From Plectrocnemia conspersa (lineage: Eukaryota > Arthropoda > Insecta > Trichoptera > Polycentropodidae): 64,000 nt of DNA. A program made the translations under genes and the position numbers. The notes below the pieces were generated by a model. That model ran no database searches, was not told the DNA's origin, and saw only the letters and a list, made by a program, of their open reading frames with translations. Below are positions 25,901-34,920 of the stretch, piece after piece. Location: NCBI GenBank assembly GCA_009617715.1, contig VTFK01000364.1, positions 124,001 through 188,000 of the forward strand. The letters run 5' to 3'. Position 1 is the first letter of the stretch, and every line of letters begins with the position of its first letter.

Positions 25901-28900
25901 TTAAGCTAAGAAAAAAATGTTATTCTACACCGAGTAAGCGATGTTTTTACTAGTCTTATAGGTTAAGCCAGGGGTCGGCAAAGTGCGGCTCCGGAGCCGC
26001 ATGCGGCTCTTTGGCTCCTTGAGTGCGGCTCTGGCACAAATATCCACGGGCTTTTCAAGTGTCCTTTCCATGCAATGTTGAATGTGTGCGTGAGCGTTGA
26101 CGTAGTACCTGTTTCGTCCGGTAGGGGCGCAGCGCAGCGTAGTAGTATTTTCTCAATCTGCGTATTTGGCGGCTACAGAAAAGCTGGCCAAAAGTATGAC
26201 CGGCGTCAATAAAGGGCTTATTGCCATTTTGAAAGAAAAAAAGAATCACGAGATATTGGTTTATCGTTGCATTATTCACCAAGAAGCACTTTGTGCGCAG
26301 ACATTTCCGCAAGAAATTGGTAAAGTTATGGGATTAGTGATCACGATCATCAACTCCATTGTAGCTAAAGCTCTTAATCATCGTCAATTCAAAGAATTTT
26401 TAGTTAAAATGGAGAGTGAGTACGCTGATCTTCTGCTTCATAACAAGGTTCGATGGTTATCAAGAGAGAACGTTTTAAAACGTTTTGCGTCCCTATTGCC
26501 AGAAATTGAAGCATTTCTCCTTGAGAAGAGTGTTCACTATCCAGAACTTACAGACAATCAGTGGATCCAAAACTTTCATTTCATGGTAGACGTTACGTCT
26601 CATCTAAATCAGCTTAACCGTATACTACAAGGGAAGGAAACACAATTTTTCGATGTTAGAAGAAGTCATTTCATTCGAAAACAAATTATCCCTTTTTGCT
26701 CAAGATTTTGAAAGGGAAACATTGTTTCACTTTCCGAGCCTGCTGAAGCATCGCCAAGAAAATAATTCCTCTTTTGACAAACACCATTTCAAAACAACAA
26801 TTTTAAATACGAGGGAAGCATTTCTCAGCAGGTTTCAGGAGTTTAAAACAACAAAGCGACCTTAGCATTCGTCAAAATCCTCTTAATGCTATAATAACTT
26901 AGTTGAAATTTTCTCCTTTTGGCATTTACATTGTAAATTTGAAATACAATTGCAGGATTTAAAAAACAAGGAAATATGGAGCTCCAAATTTCAACGTCTT
27001 TGTATTGATTTGGAAATATTGGAGAAGAACGAATGTGATCTTAGTTCACAAACACAAGTGGTCTGCTTTTGAAAGACCTGGAGTATGAAGACATGATCAT
27101 TTTCAACGTCTGGAATAGTATTCCTGACAGCTGAAAAAAACTTGCGTTTGCTGTTCTTCCCTTTTGGTTCTACATATTCATGCGAACAATCCTTTTCAAG
27201 CATGAACTTTATCAAGAGTAAACTGACAAGATGTCTTATTTATTCAGTGTACCCGTAATTTAACGAAGGTCTAAAATTAAAATAAAGGTTTACTAAATTA
27301 AAAAACAGATTTGGCTCTTAAAACTATTTTGAATCGTTGTAATGTACATATTTGGCTCTTCGGCCAATAAGTTTGCCGATCACTGGGTTAAGCTATCGTG
27401 GCAAATTAATAATTCTGTACTTTTGTTAAAATATTATGTATCGAATGCATTCCGTGAAAAAAATAGGCAATACAAAGGGATCATAAATATGGACTAATCT
27501 TATTACACTCGTATAAATCAATCTAAAAAAATAGAACTTAAATCTTATACTCAATTTACTACTTTAATATAAGTTACACCATAACATAAAATACAACGGA
27601 TAGTATGAAAATAGAAACTGGTGACTTAAAATCTTTTAAAGCTCCTAAAATGATTAAAAAGAGCAGTACTTTTTAATATATATTTTACGTCACTGGCAAA
27701 GTATTGATGCAAACATGTATTAAAAATAAGGATAAAACGTAAATTATTACCATCGGCACTGTCGAAAAATCTGCCACATTGTCCTTTATTGTTAAGTCCG
27801 AATGTAAATACGTCACCTTGTACAGTTAATACGGCAACGTGAGCTTTTCCCAATGCAACCTTAAATTTTCAAGCACATGTATGATATTTTATTAAACTAT
27901 GGTATACGGTGGTACATATATAAACATTTATTACTTGAACGATAAACTCGTGATGTAAGTTTAGTTGTCCGTTAGTATCAATATAACACGCATCTTTTCC
28001 GTACAGAAACAGGTGACCTCTGTTAGTAACTATTGCAGACGTGCCATAGTTACAAGATACGTACACTACTTCATCTTTTATCTGTTGAAAAATATATATT
28101 ATAATACAAACTTATACAAAGATTATAACTCTTCTGCGACCCGTTACAGTAAGATGATTAATAAAATGACCTTGTTTAGTGTTTTGAGACTATGAATTCT
28201 AGGTTGTCTGCCGATCTTCGGTGGATCCCCGTCTTCGCCCCAGAGTGACGTCCCACAAAATACAGCCTCCCCGTTGTTGTTGATCATGACAATGTGTTGT
28301 CCGTCGTGCCCAACTGCTATCTTCTTTATCGGTATGTAATTAGAGAATGATAAAAGAGTCCACGGTTTACCCACTTCGTTCCCCTCGTGTCCTAGCACTG
28401 ATCCTAAGCCTGAATAATACACCTGGTAACAAGACACTCTAATTATTGTATCTTATTATAATTTGCAATTATATTAATGTTTTTAATTACTAACCGTTCC
28501 GTTTGTTAGACGTATCAGTCCGAAACTGTGTCCTTTAGCTATTTCGCTTATGTCTTCAGACTTTATAGCGCCGCCGTTGAATATGGCAGGTCTGAGATTC
28601 TTATAAAATATGTTATCATTGTAAGTATCTCCTTCGATTATGTAAGAGTGTTTTTCGGTTATTTTCCATATTGTTTTGTTTATTACGTTACAGTTGTTTG
28701 GCAAAAGTGTGTTTATCTCGACTATCTTTAAGTCCATGCCATCCTAAATTAAAATATATATTATTAGTATTATTACATTAAAATTATACTTATGATATTT
28801 TAAGTAGACTCTCTACTATAAATAGCTTTATCTGTATTCTTTACTCAAATTAGTGTAATGTTATTGAGGACTGAGCTTTTGTAAAGAGTATTGTAGATAA

Positions 28901-31900
28901 ATATACTGAATTTAGATTTTCAAGCAAACTATTTTTTGTGGTGGATTTAATACAACGATATTATTGTAATATAGATGTTTAATAATATTTCATCGACTTT
29001 GAGAAAACGTTTGACAAAGTTTAAGTAAGTATATAATAAACGATAAGGATTTAAGAGTTATTGCATATTTATATTGAATCATCTGATGGTATCAAAACGC
29101 AGCGAAGTGTGAGATAAAGTTTTATTGAATCCAAATTAATTTTTAACGTTTAATCATTGAATATTTTTGATAAAGTACTGATGAATGCAGACGAAGGTAT
29201 ACACATAAACGTTTCGATAGGCCGATAATTAGGGATTGCAATATCAGTAATACCAGTATTGGGTCAAAAATTGACCTAAAAAATAAATAATTTTTAATCA
29301 ATATTTTTGATCGATATGCATGACGTATCATCATAAAAGGAATATATCTCAGGCAAATCTAACGATACCTAGCAGTTCCCAGTAATTGCATATGTTGGGC
29401 CAAATTGTCTTGGATTATGTATTTTTCATTCTATAATATTTACATAAACATTTATAGCTCAAATTTAATTATTGTTACTTTTAACATGAATATAAATAAA
29501 AACTAGAAGTAAATATGGTGCCATACAGTATACGTGTCTAGCATTATATAAAACCATCCCTCGAATAACTAGTTTGCCTGATGAATTGAGGTTGTGTTAA
29601 ACTTTCTATTTTTTAGTGTTTTTTGTTGTTTTATCTTTACCAAAGTTGATTGAGACAAAATAGTTTAAGAGCCATTTATTTATTTATTAATTACTCACGT
29701 TCATCGAAGATATAATCCCAAGGTTTTGTCCGTCTGATATTAACACGCCGTTGTAATCAACGAATGGCACATCCGATATAAATTCTAAAGTTTTCGAAGA
29801 TATTTTTCTCAATGAAATTTGTTTGCTAGTGTGCACTCGCTCGTGCAAAATAAGCTGGCCCTATTATACAAATAAATTAGTTTGATAGATTAAATAAACA
29901 TGTCATAATAAGTAAAACTAGCTACCTGTAGGTGACCGATCCATCCCTTTCTGTCTTGAAGCAATGGGTTGTGTTTATAAACGTGGCCTTTGATCGTGCT
30001 CATATATCCACTGCCTACTTTAAACAATCCTAAAGAACAATATATGTACAGGTATCTTCCGTCCGAACACATTGAGTAAGGATTCACTTTCTCGGGGAAC
30101 TTTATGAAAAACTTGTCATATAAAGATGACTTAGGCACTCCGTGATTGATCCAATTGGGGAAGTTGGTTGTGCCGATAACTAACGCCTGCGTACTCTTCT
30201 GAAGTTTGGTGCATATTTTAGGCAGCTGCAATGAACAAAAATATATGTTTAACATAAAAAACAACTAGTACAAATCAATCAAAATGTATTTTATTGTTAC
30301 GACTCTCATCGTTGCTACTAAAAGATACGTTTGTAACAATATATAATTTTTTAACATAATTTTAAAATAGGGAAAATTTTGGACGGAGATGTCTCTAATT
30401 ATTTTCTTATGAATTATAGGCAATGTAAGCATATGCAGCTCATAAAGTAAACTTTCGTAGCTGAAAAATAAGTAATAAATCTAGTTAACTTAATAAAGCT
30501 GAATTTATAAATCATCACGTTTATTATTACAGCTAGAGAAGAGCAAGAATGTATAAAATAATATCTGACAATTGGTTCAAAACTAAATAAGTTTCTGAAG
30601 CGATCACAGAAAGCACGTTTGTAAAAATTATATTTATTTTAATGTTATTTATCTATTGTAAGTCTTTCATTCCAATATGACAAGCGTTGGTACAATGCGT
30701 TACTATGGATGAAACAGAATCAACAACTACTAAATAGTGAGACATCAGATTGAAATCGAAGACTGTAAATTAGTGACTATGTAGTATAGAAATTGGAAAA
30801 CAGTAGGGTTCATATGATAATCGAACTATTGGTGGTCTATCATACTGATCGTAATGTTATATATTTAAAGCAACCTATGGATCAGGTAGTGTTTTAATCA
30901 ATGAAATGACACCACTGTACCTCAAAAATGTTTGTTTACTTAAAAAATGACTTGATACAATTCTAAAAAAAATTCAAAATAAAGCCAGTAAAATTCTTAA
31001 TGATAAATATAGTGATTTATTGGATTCTGATTAATTTGAGGCAAGTAAAATGTCTGAAATATGCGAATCTATAAAAAACAAACACGTGGTTTTCAATTTA
31101 CGAGAGATGAAATTATTTTTTAGGTATTAGTCGACATTTGGATGCAAATTAAGAGGAAACTATAATATTAATTATTCATACCACAGCACTAATTTCTATG
31201 AAGTACATTGACCAAGCGAGAAATGAATACAATTATAAGGTAACGTTAAAGAAAAACCGTATTGATATTTAAAATATTTTCAAAAACAAACGAAAATCAC
31301 AGATTCTCTTATAAATAATTCATTGTGAACATTTAAAATAATAATATTATAAATTGATATACAGTGAAACTTTGGATTGCAAGTAAAATGTTTAAGCTAA
31401 TTTTGACTTGATAAAAAATATATGTTTTGCAATACTCCTCCAACTGAGCTAATGATTCTTCTCGACAGTCGATGATTCTTCTTGCAGTAAAGACACACCG
31501 TTTGGAAAAGAATTTGTCACTGAAACGACTTATTGAAGAAATTTGAGTTCATTACGATCAAGCTTCTTCCTCCCATTACTGCATTCCATGCATCAGCAGG
31601 TCATTTAATATTTTAGAAAGCTTTACACTAAATCACTATTTCAGCGATACTTCGAAGTCTCCGAAGGAACAAATCTTACCCTCAGAGACTTTTAGAAAGA
31701 TCATTTCCACATAACGAGGTGGGGTTACCAAGAGAACCTTCAATTCTGCTTTCATAAAACTGTGACCTTGAACTTGTTGACTTGTCGATGAAATAAAAAA
31801 TATGTGTATTTTATATAAATCGTTTTTAAATGCTATTTTTTGGTTTTGGAACAAATTAACTTAAGTTTCCATTATTTATTATGGAGAAATTTGCTTTTAA

Positions 31901-32904
31901 ATTCTAGCAGGTGTTCTTAATGAATTATAATCGTAAACCAAGGTTCCACTGTATACGTATTTTAAAACGAAATTTTAATTAATAATTAACCTTTCAACTT
32001 TCATTATTAATTTTTACTTACGAGTATTTTTTGATTTTCCTGCACAGATGGCGATATTAATAATGTATGGATTGTTTTTAGAATTTGCCCCATATTTCCT
32101 TTCGCCAATACTAGAGCTACCAAACAAGAGCAAGCAACCGAAGTAAGATTACTGGCGTCATTTGGAGTATTAAATTCAGATCCTAGTACAGAATTAGTTG
32201 TAAGTAGAATATCTATAATTCCATCCATGACCTAAAAAAATTTAATTTTTAACAATGGTTCAACATCACACATTGAATTAATTTACATACTTGCGATGGC
32301 ACATTTGCTAATTCTTCTGGTTCATGTTGATTGATCGTTTCTAAAAGGGAGACTAGAGTTCTGCTACAAACTGACGGGTGTCTAAAGCGATATTCAGACA
32401 GAAGTGTTAAAACTGGTCTCAGTCCAATGTTTATTACCTAAAAATTAAAACATAAATTTATTATGTGGTGAATCATAATTGTCTGCCTCTAAAATACATT
32501 CACTCACTTTACTATTGCACGGACACGACGCATCTTTCACTTCGGCCTCTTCGTAATCTAACGTAATATCGATTGGTGAAAAAAAGAAAGTCGCCCATTT
32601 ATTCAGTATTGCTCTTCTGACAGTGGCGAGTACGCAAAATTGTGAAGGATTTGCGGCTATTGCTGGAGGATCATCCCGCTCGCTTTGTCTATTTTCTCTG
32701 CTAATTTGTTCTTTTCTGAAAAAATATATGTATTAGTTTATCTTAAAATATATAAAACAGTACTTGATAATTATACAATGATTATAACCTGCTTAGATCT
32801 GTAGTGTCTATGAAGAGGTTGTGAAAGCAATTCTGATAGAAATGTTTCTTTGTATTATCAATTTTGAACCTTTGTCCGGTATCACAAATTCTTCTCTCTT
32901 CCAT
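8712..32904 (-). CDS. hiw: MYCBP2/Highwire/RPM-1 (PHR family) E3 ubiquitin ligase, 5' 27 exons; 3' part outside window
   Basis: This is the N-terminal 2,000 residues of a giant atypical RING E3 ligase that in flies, worms and mammals restrains synapse growth by targeting the DLK MAP3K and drives axon degeneration. Coding exons, in transcript order: 32904-32789, 32715-32508, 32437-32291, 32231-32022, 30225-29926, 29860-29699, 28743-28495, 28422-28171, 28081-27935, 27859-27751, 25608-25217, 24728-24518, 22649-22229, 22157-21997, 21521-21343, 20755-20039, 19861-19700, 16151-15948, 15889-15683, 15617-15492, 15431-15253, 15135-14901, 13963-13785, 13713-13423, 9334-9233, 9130-8961, 8877-8712. They sum to 6,002 nt with all 26 junctions GT-AG and in frame. 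The start ATG is preceded nine bases upstream by a splice acceptor, implying a non-coding upstream exon. The last exon ends in phase 2 on GTAAGTAA. The usual family length exceeds 4,000 residues, so roughly half is missing to the left. Confidence 0.93.
9335..10398. other. Intron stretch without recognised content
   Basis: AT-rich intronic DNA of the PHR gene. A short GC-rich island at about 9,650-9,735 (CCGCGACGGG, GGGACGCGATCGCGAC) stands out but matches nothing I can name. Confidence 0.4.
10401..11406 (+). mobile_element. Tc1/mariner-type transposon, about 1,006 bp, degenerate
   Basis: The left end reads CAGCCTTGGCCATATTAACG and the right end, read inward, CAGGCTTGGCCATAATAATG: an inverted repeat of about 28 bp with few mismatches. 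TA dinucleotides flank both ends (10,399-10,400 and 11,407-11,408), as expected for Tc1/mariner target duplication. The interior keeps the Tc1 transposase catalytic region in broken form: VCMATVGVGNLYNCESNMNS, then CHTSVCKKGFDAF-like and PPARKQLPDLNFTEHLWKTL-like segments around 11,025-11,150. Stops and frameshifts rule out activity. Confidence 0.88.
10767..10821. repeat. Perfect 26-bp inverted repeat with 3-nt loop
   Basis: Arms 10,767-10,792 and 10,796-10,821 are exact reverse complements around TAT. It lies inside the Tc1-like element, which is otherwise degenerate. Confidence 0.9.
11490..11650 (-). pseudogene. Jockey-type LINE fragment (C-terminal region of ORF2)
   Basis: Minus-strand translation gives LNGWRVFKLKFTKNIAKRTA then FRPIFNIKSTLTGKIKF, the pattern seen after the polymerase core in Jockey-clade ORF2 proteins (xALxPIFNxKSxLxxxxK). 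A piece of the same element's downstream end recurs at about 25,905-25,950. Confidence 0.5.
11869..12149. mobile_element. Short non-autonomous hAT element, 281 bp, with TSD
   Basis: The left end is CAGAGGTAGTCAAAGCG and the right end read inward is CAGGGGTGGCCAAACTT. It is bounded by a perfect 8-bp duplication GTATATAG (11,861-11,868 and 12,150-12,157). No coding capacity. Confidence 0.85.
12150..13422. other. Intron remainder with one hAT-like end
   Basis: At 12,523 a sequence starting CAGTGCTTCGCGACTGCTGG, followed by GGTCTGCGGACC and GGTCCGCGG palindromes, looks like the left end of a hAT-type element; no matching right end is visible. The rest is unremarkable intron of the PHR gene. Confidence 0.35.
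14325..14700 (-). pseudogene. Jockey-type LINE reverse transcriptase fragment
   Basis: The minus strand carries KLTYLFNTAFRLQVVPIQWK then IAEVI, matching the N-terminal RT stretch of Jockey elements. After a deletion it carries FKVRFTDDVKISAGVLQGSV followed by LYLLHSV, the RT motif around the AGVPQGSVLSP block. Frames are broken. It sits in the PHR-gene intron between exons 22 and 23, same strand as the gene. Confidence 0.7.
14901..19861 (-). CDS. hiw: PHR ligase exons 17-22: second PHR domain (residues 1328-1698)
   Basis: Exons 19-21 encode PHR domain 2: the SRFLEINNQYQWNG strand, DIVCFQVNSPGISIIGVNIY, GKHKYQLEFHE, KSYAIRLWNIG, and GPDGTGFTF followed by the TCRGQIPSIIYFR close. Exon 18 corresponds to the helical linker before the domain (KNACNLLMRIVAELAFNAVVE). 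Exon 17 keeps the CAKYNLFLSTVLASL helix. The 3.5-kb intron between exons 17 and 18 (16,152-19,699) carries a SINE-like insertion, a GC-rich repeat copy and a Jockey fragment. Confidence 0.92.
16560..16775 (-). repeat. tRNA-derived SINE-like insertion
   Basis: On the minus strand about 16,690-16,770 has an A-box-like GCGTAGTCTGTAACG, an anticodon-arm-like CTCAGA...TCTGAG stem with a CTAGTAAC loop (one base too long; AGU would suggest Thr), and a B box in GGGCTCGAGCCCC. This is followed by an AT-rich tail toward 16,560. The missing acceptor pairing and long tail favour a SINE over a working tRNA gene. Confidence 0.5.
16870..16985. repeat. GC-rich interspersed repeat, partial copy X+
   Basis: It starts CACTCTCTGGAAGTTACC and contains CCGACTTCCGAGTAGCGTCC followed by ACACTGCC. 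The second half recurs inverted at about 23,960-24,050. The starting motif matches the start of the copy at 23,034. Confidence 0.6.
17925..18360. repeat. GC-rich interspersed repeat, copy A (inverted relative to 23,030-23,450)
   Basis: This about 430-bp CpG-rich island in an AT-rich intron is the reverse complement, with moderate divergence, of 23,030-23,450. Shared landmarks are AACGCCTACGC, ATTGAACCGAG, the core CTCACTCTCGTCACTTAAC, GAGAGATTTTAGAGCGGG and CTTCCGGAGAGTG. No long ORF is conserved between copies, so it is probably a non-autonomous element. It lies in the PHR-gene intron 16,152-19,699. Confidence 0.8.
19010..19560 (+). pseudogene. Jockey-type LINE ORF2 C-terminal fragment
   Basis: The plus strand keeps KGLAAIADLRSIFNTKSALI around 19,275-19,340, the same motif as the 11.5-kb fragment. 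This is followed by KIQTMRKVNDIF and an ASNIFVNAIKKFPKR-like stretch typical of Jockey C-termini. Several stops. Orientation is opposite to the PHR gene. Confidence 0.5.
20039..22649 (-). CDS. hiw: PHR ligase exons 13-16: first PHR domain and following helical region (residues 835-1327)
   Basis: Exon 13 matches the segment with LGCLDPLHDVMWQYLPE and the ITRSQLAMHILACFDTF helix. Exons 14-16 encode PHR domain 1, a family-specific beta-sandwich: FLSDCDLILGGIMLYGG, AKVKVFDLG, KYKLILDTPVYV, then HRWYIIWGEVTG and the C-terminal NVNAGQFPDLLIR strand. The rest of exon 16 (717 nt, the longest in the window) is alpha-helical, ending VFYPTPYLKWEILCTLL as in the family. Confidence 0.92.
23030..23450. repeat. 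GC-rich interspersed repeat, copy B
   Basis: Inverted partner of the copy at 17,925-18,360, in the 1.9-kb intron between exons 12 and 13 of the PHR gene. It begins CACTCTCTGGAAGTTGGCC and includes the core GTTAAGTGACGAGAGTGAG at about 23,297. The same core forms the arms of the hairpin at 34 kb. Confidence 0.8.
23941..24070. repeat. GC-rich interspersed repeat, partial copy X-
   Basis: CpG-rich; contains GGCAGTGTGGCCGCTACTCG, the reverse complement of the segment at about 16,935-16,955, and a CCGTCCGGACGG palindrome. It closes the block that starts at 23,030, just as X+ opens the block ending at 18,360. Confidence 0.55.
24518..28743 (-). CDS. hiw: PHR ligase exons 7-12: RCC1-like repeats (residues 382-834)
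   Basis: Successive blades of an RCC1-like beta-propeller are visible: KGHSFGLIRLTNG, VGHDGQHIVMINNNGEAVF, ALGKAHVAVLTVQGDVFTFG followed by LNNKGQCGR, CGLHHTVLLTEKGEVFTCG with NLYGQLGLGH, and GSHHTVILTSTGEVYTLG with LGQLAR. Such propellers in this family bind partner proteins. Exon 11 (25,217-25,608) opens with a Ser/Arg-rich linker that stands in for a much longer insert in vertebrates. Exon 12 has the conserved GYKATWIGASGDATF motif. The 2.1-kb intron between exons 10 and 11 holds a hAT element. Confidence 0.92.
25969..27385 (+). mobile_element. hAT transposon (GTF2IRD2-like), 1,417 bp, with TIRs and TSD
   Basis: The left end is CAGGGGTCGGCAAAGTGCGG and the right end read inward is CAGTGATCGGCAAACTT. 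It is flanked by a perfect 8-bp duplication GGTTAAGC (25,961-25,968 and 27,386-27,393). It sits in the PHR-gene intron between exons 10 and 11, opposite strand, next to a short Jockey remnant at about 25,905-25,950. Confidence 0.95.
26166..26865 (+). pseudogene. hAT transposase fragment, frameshifted
   Basis: One 181-codon frame (26,166-26,711) keeps the middle of the transposase: CIIHQEALCAQ, LLHNKVRWLSRENVLKRFASL and VDVTSHLNQLNRILQGK. A shift near 26,660 moves the rest to the frame 26,653-26,865 (FENKLSLFAQDFERETLFHF). The N-terminal BED finger and first catalytic region are absent, and the C-terminal dimerisation region is only a trace near 26,990-27,215 in broken frame. Not functional. 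Confidence 0.85.
28970..29260 (+). pseudogene. LINE reverse transcriptase remnant (endonuclease-RT type)
   Basis: The plus strand reads YFIDFEKTFDKV (RT motif A), then after stops a stretch like KTQRSVR and FDKVLMNADEGIHIN, which lines up with the segment preceding the YADD motif in CR1/RTE-like elements. Lies in the intron between exons 6 and 7 of the PHR gene, opposite strand. Confidence 0.6.
29222..29290. repeat. Fragment of an interspersed repeat shared with 43,800 and 49,995
   Basis: Shares TAGGGATTGCAAT and the CCAGTATTGGGTCAAAAAT segment with 43,804-43,870 and 49,990-50,050, where CGGTATTACCGGTATT follows. The CCGGTATT-rich ends recall some BED-finger hAT elements; no complete copy is present. 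Confidence 0.4.
29699..32904 (-). CDS. hiw: PHR ligase exons 1-6: N-terminal region (residues 1-381)
   Basis: The start is MEERRICDTGQRF. The segment corresponds to the helical N-terminal region before the RCC1-like repeats. Family landmarks are EYRFRHPSVCSRTLVSLL, the SVACSCLVALVLAKG stretch, and the GLFKVGSGYMSTIKGHVY block that is strongly conserved in the family. The N-terminus is much shorter than in vertebrates, which carry a long low-complexity extension. The intron 30,226-32,021 is about 1.8 kb and shows no clear gene; a weak plus-strand resemblance to the C-terminus of a LINE reverse transcriptase near 30,900-31,020 is not strong enough to call. Confidence 0.9.
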
Positions 32905-32913
32905 TATTGCTTA
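32905..32913 (-). promoter_or_regulatory. hiw: Splice acceptor 5' of the PHR ligase start codon
   Basis: On the minus strand a long T-rich run leads to CATGGGTTTAG|TAAGCAATA immediately before the ATG. An acceptor nine bases upstream of the start codon means the 5'UTR is mostly in an upstream exon. Confidence 0.6.
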
Positions 32914-33547
32914 CTAAACCCATGAAAAGAAAAAAAAAAAAGTTTGTATAGCAATACGCGAACAAGTATATGCAAAGTTTTTGCTATGCAATTATTTAAA
33001 TACATATACAACGAAAAACGAACATATGTATATACATTTATTAATTAATGAAATATGCGTGAAAGTTTTAATATTATTTTTTTTATTCTAATATAAAAAA
33101 ATGTCAAACTCATACGAAACATGACGCATATGACTCGTTCGAAATTGGGATCGCAAAATTGGGTGTTTCATTAGTCACTTTGCAATTTCACTCTTAGGGG
33201 TCCAACAACACGACTTATGTATGTACATGTACGAATACAGTGGTTTTCCAATGACTAGACTCATGAAATTAGTAATATAATTTATTAAAAACATAGAGTT
33301 TATTTACTATATACTATAAACTATCCATGGGGTTTTTATAAATACACTTCTATATTAAAAAAACAACGTAAAATAATTAATTTCTTAGTTTAAGGCACAC
33401 GCGGACAGAGATATACACATTTTTAATTTTTAGGCTGGAATTTTTATTAAATGTGAAATTTTAGATAGATACACATGAGAATTTTATGTTCACATTTTTT
33501 ATTCTGCAAATAAAATTGTTGTTTTATGGGAAAAGTATTGGCTAAGA

Positions 33548-33700
33548 CAGGGGTCTCCAATCTTTTGAACCATATAGGGTGCATTGCCCAACAAAAAATG
33601 ATCAAGGACCGCATATGCAATTTAATATTTATTCTCTACGGTGTAATCCATATTACCAAAAGACCGATTACAACTTTACTTTTTACACAAAAGACAATAG
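33548..33700. repeat. One end of a hAT-like element
   Basis: CAGGGGTCTCCAATCTTTTG is a typical hAT-family terminal sequence. No matching right end was found nearby, so only a remnant is claimed. Confidence 0.4.
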
Positions 33701-33720
33701 CATATTAATTTATAGTTTAA

Positions 33721-33839
33721 TTATGGAAATAGCGATACAAATAGTATTTAAAAAAGCTCGTCTAAATTTTTTATTTTAATTATGGAAATAGCGATACAAA
33801 TAGTATTTAAAAAAGCTCGTCTAAATTTTTTTATTTTAA
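33721..33839. repeat. Recent 59-bp tandem duplication
   Basis: Two nearly identical units (33,721-33,779 and 33,780-33,839) differ only by one T in a T-run near the end. Confidence 0.95.
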
Positions 33840-33966
33840 TTTTAAACTTAATTATCTGATTTAAAATCTATAAATTATAACTCAGAATTATAAATAGCAA
33901 TTAAACCCGCATTACGTAGCTTTTTCATACTATATTTTAAATTAAATTAAGTTGCTGTTCTTCAGG

Positions 33967-34113
33967 CGCATACGGTGAGATACATACCCTTTCACTCGCT
34001 CGCGTGTTAAGTGACGAGAGTGAGTGAGATATAACGCGCGCCATTATCTCTCACTCACTCTCGTCTCTTAGCACACGAGTGAAGGAAAGAGAATGTATCT
34101 CTCCGTACGCGTC
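33967..34113. repeat. Long imperfect hairpin built from the GC-rich repeat core
   Basis: Arms of about 60 bp pair around a short loop near 34,031-34,044. The left arm includes the core GTTAAGTGACGAGAGTGAG that also occurs in the 18.0- and 23.3-kb copies. Likely an inverted dimer of part of that family. Confidence 0.8.
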
Positions 34114-34249
34114 AGCTGTTTTTATTTTTAGACAGGCAAAATTTCATTAACTAATTATAGCTATTTTAAAATTCAAGTGCAGGCTCATGACTTGATAGTT
34201 TTACTGAGCTTAGTGTACGGTGTCCGTAGCTAGCTTCCAGAGGATTTAG

Positions 34250-34920
34250 AAACTTGAATTCAAGAGGTTACAATCGTATTTTTCTTCCAACTCTGATGAA
34301 GATGGAGACACTCTCTTCTTAGAAGAGGTTGTAGAGCTCCAGATTATTTTCTGCGGATCACTTTCCTCTCGAATATGTCAAGCAGCCTTTCGTCAATCCT
34401 GGTAAGTGTTCGGCTCTCTGAATCGTGTGTCAAAACTGGTTTGATCAGCGTTTCGTAGAGCAGTATTTTTGTACGACGAGATAGTCTGAAATAGCATTTA
34501 TTTTCTGACGCTACTCATCTCTTGATCTCCTTGTTGATATCATTTGTAGCTGTTAACAAGGTTTCGAGGTATATAAAGTCACCGACACACTCAAAAGTGT
34601 ACTCGTTCATTTCGAGATTTTCAGGATACTAGCTTCTCAAACAAGGCATAATCGACATGTATTTTGTTTTTGTTTCATTGATCTTCGACCCTATTTTCCA
34701 TGGCGTTAAAGGCTTCTATTAGTGTCTGTTTTGATCTCGGCACTATATCTATGTCATCAGCGCAGGCGAAGATTTGTATCGATTTATTATTAACACATTA
34801 GATTGCACATTAGAGCATTGCCCTATCGTAGGCTGTCGAGTGTTCATAAAGATGTTGATAGATTATTTTGTACTCTCACTTTGCATTTGACATTTATCAT
34901 TGTGAGCTTCAACAAGAAGA
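34250..34920 (-). pseudogene. Decayed LINE reverse transcriptase
   Basis: The minus strand shows the catalytic CADDIDIVPRSKQTLIEAFN (the xADD motif), then KNKIHVDYALFE and YIPRNLVNS-like stretches. After frameshifts it shows ERLLDIFERKVIRRIIW, the order found in the insect endonuclease/reverse transcriptase family. Many stops. Lies in the putative first intron of the PHR gene. Confidence 0.75.

Noticed and set aside
30600..31300. Possible LINE remnant (LDTILKKIQNKASKIL-like stretch)
   Set aside because: Resemblance to an RT C-terminus is short and could be chance in AT-rich DNA.
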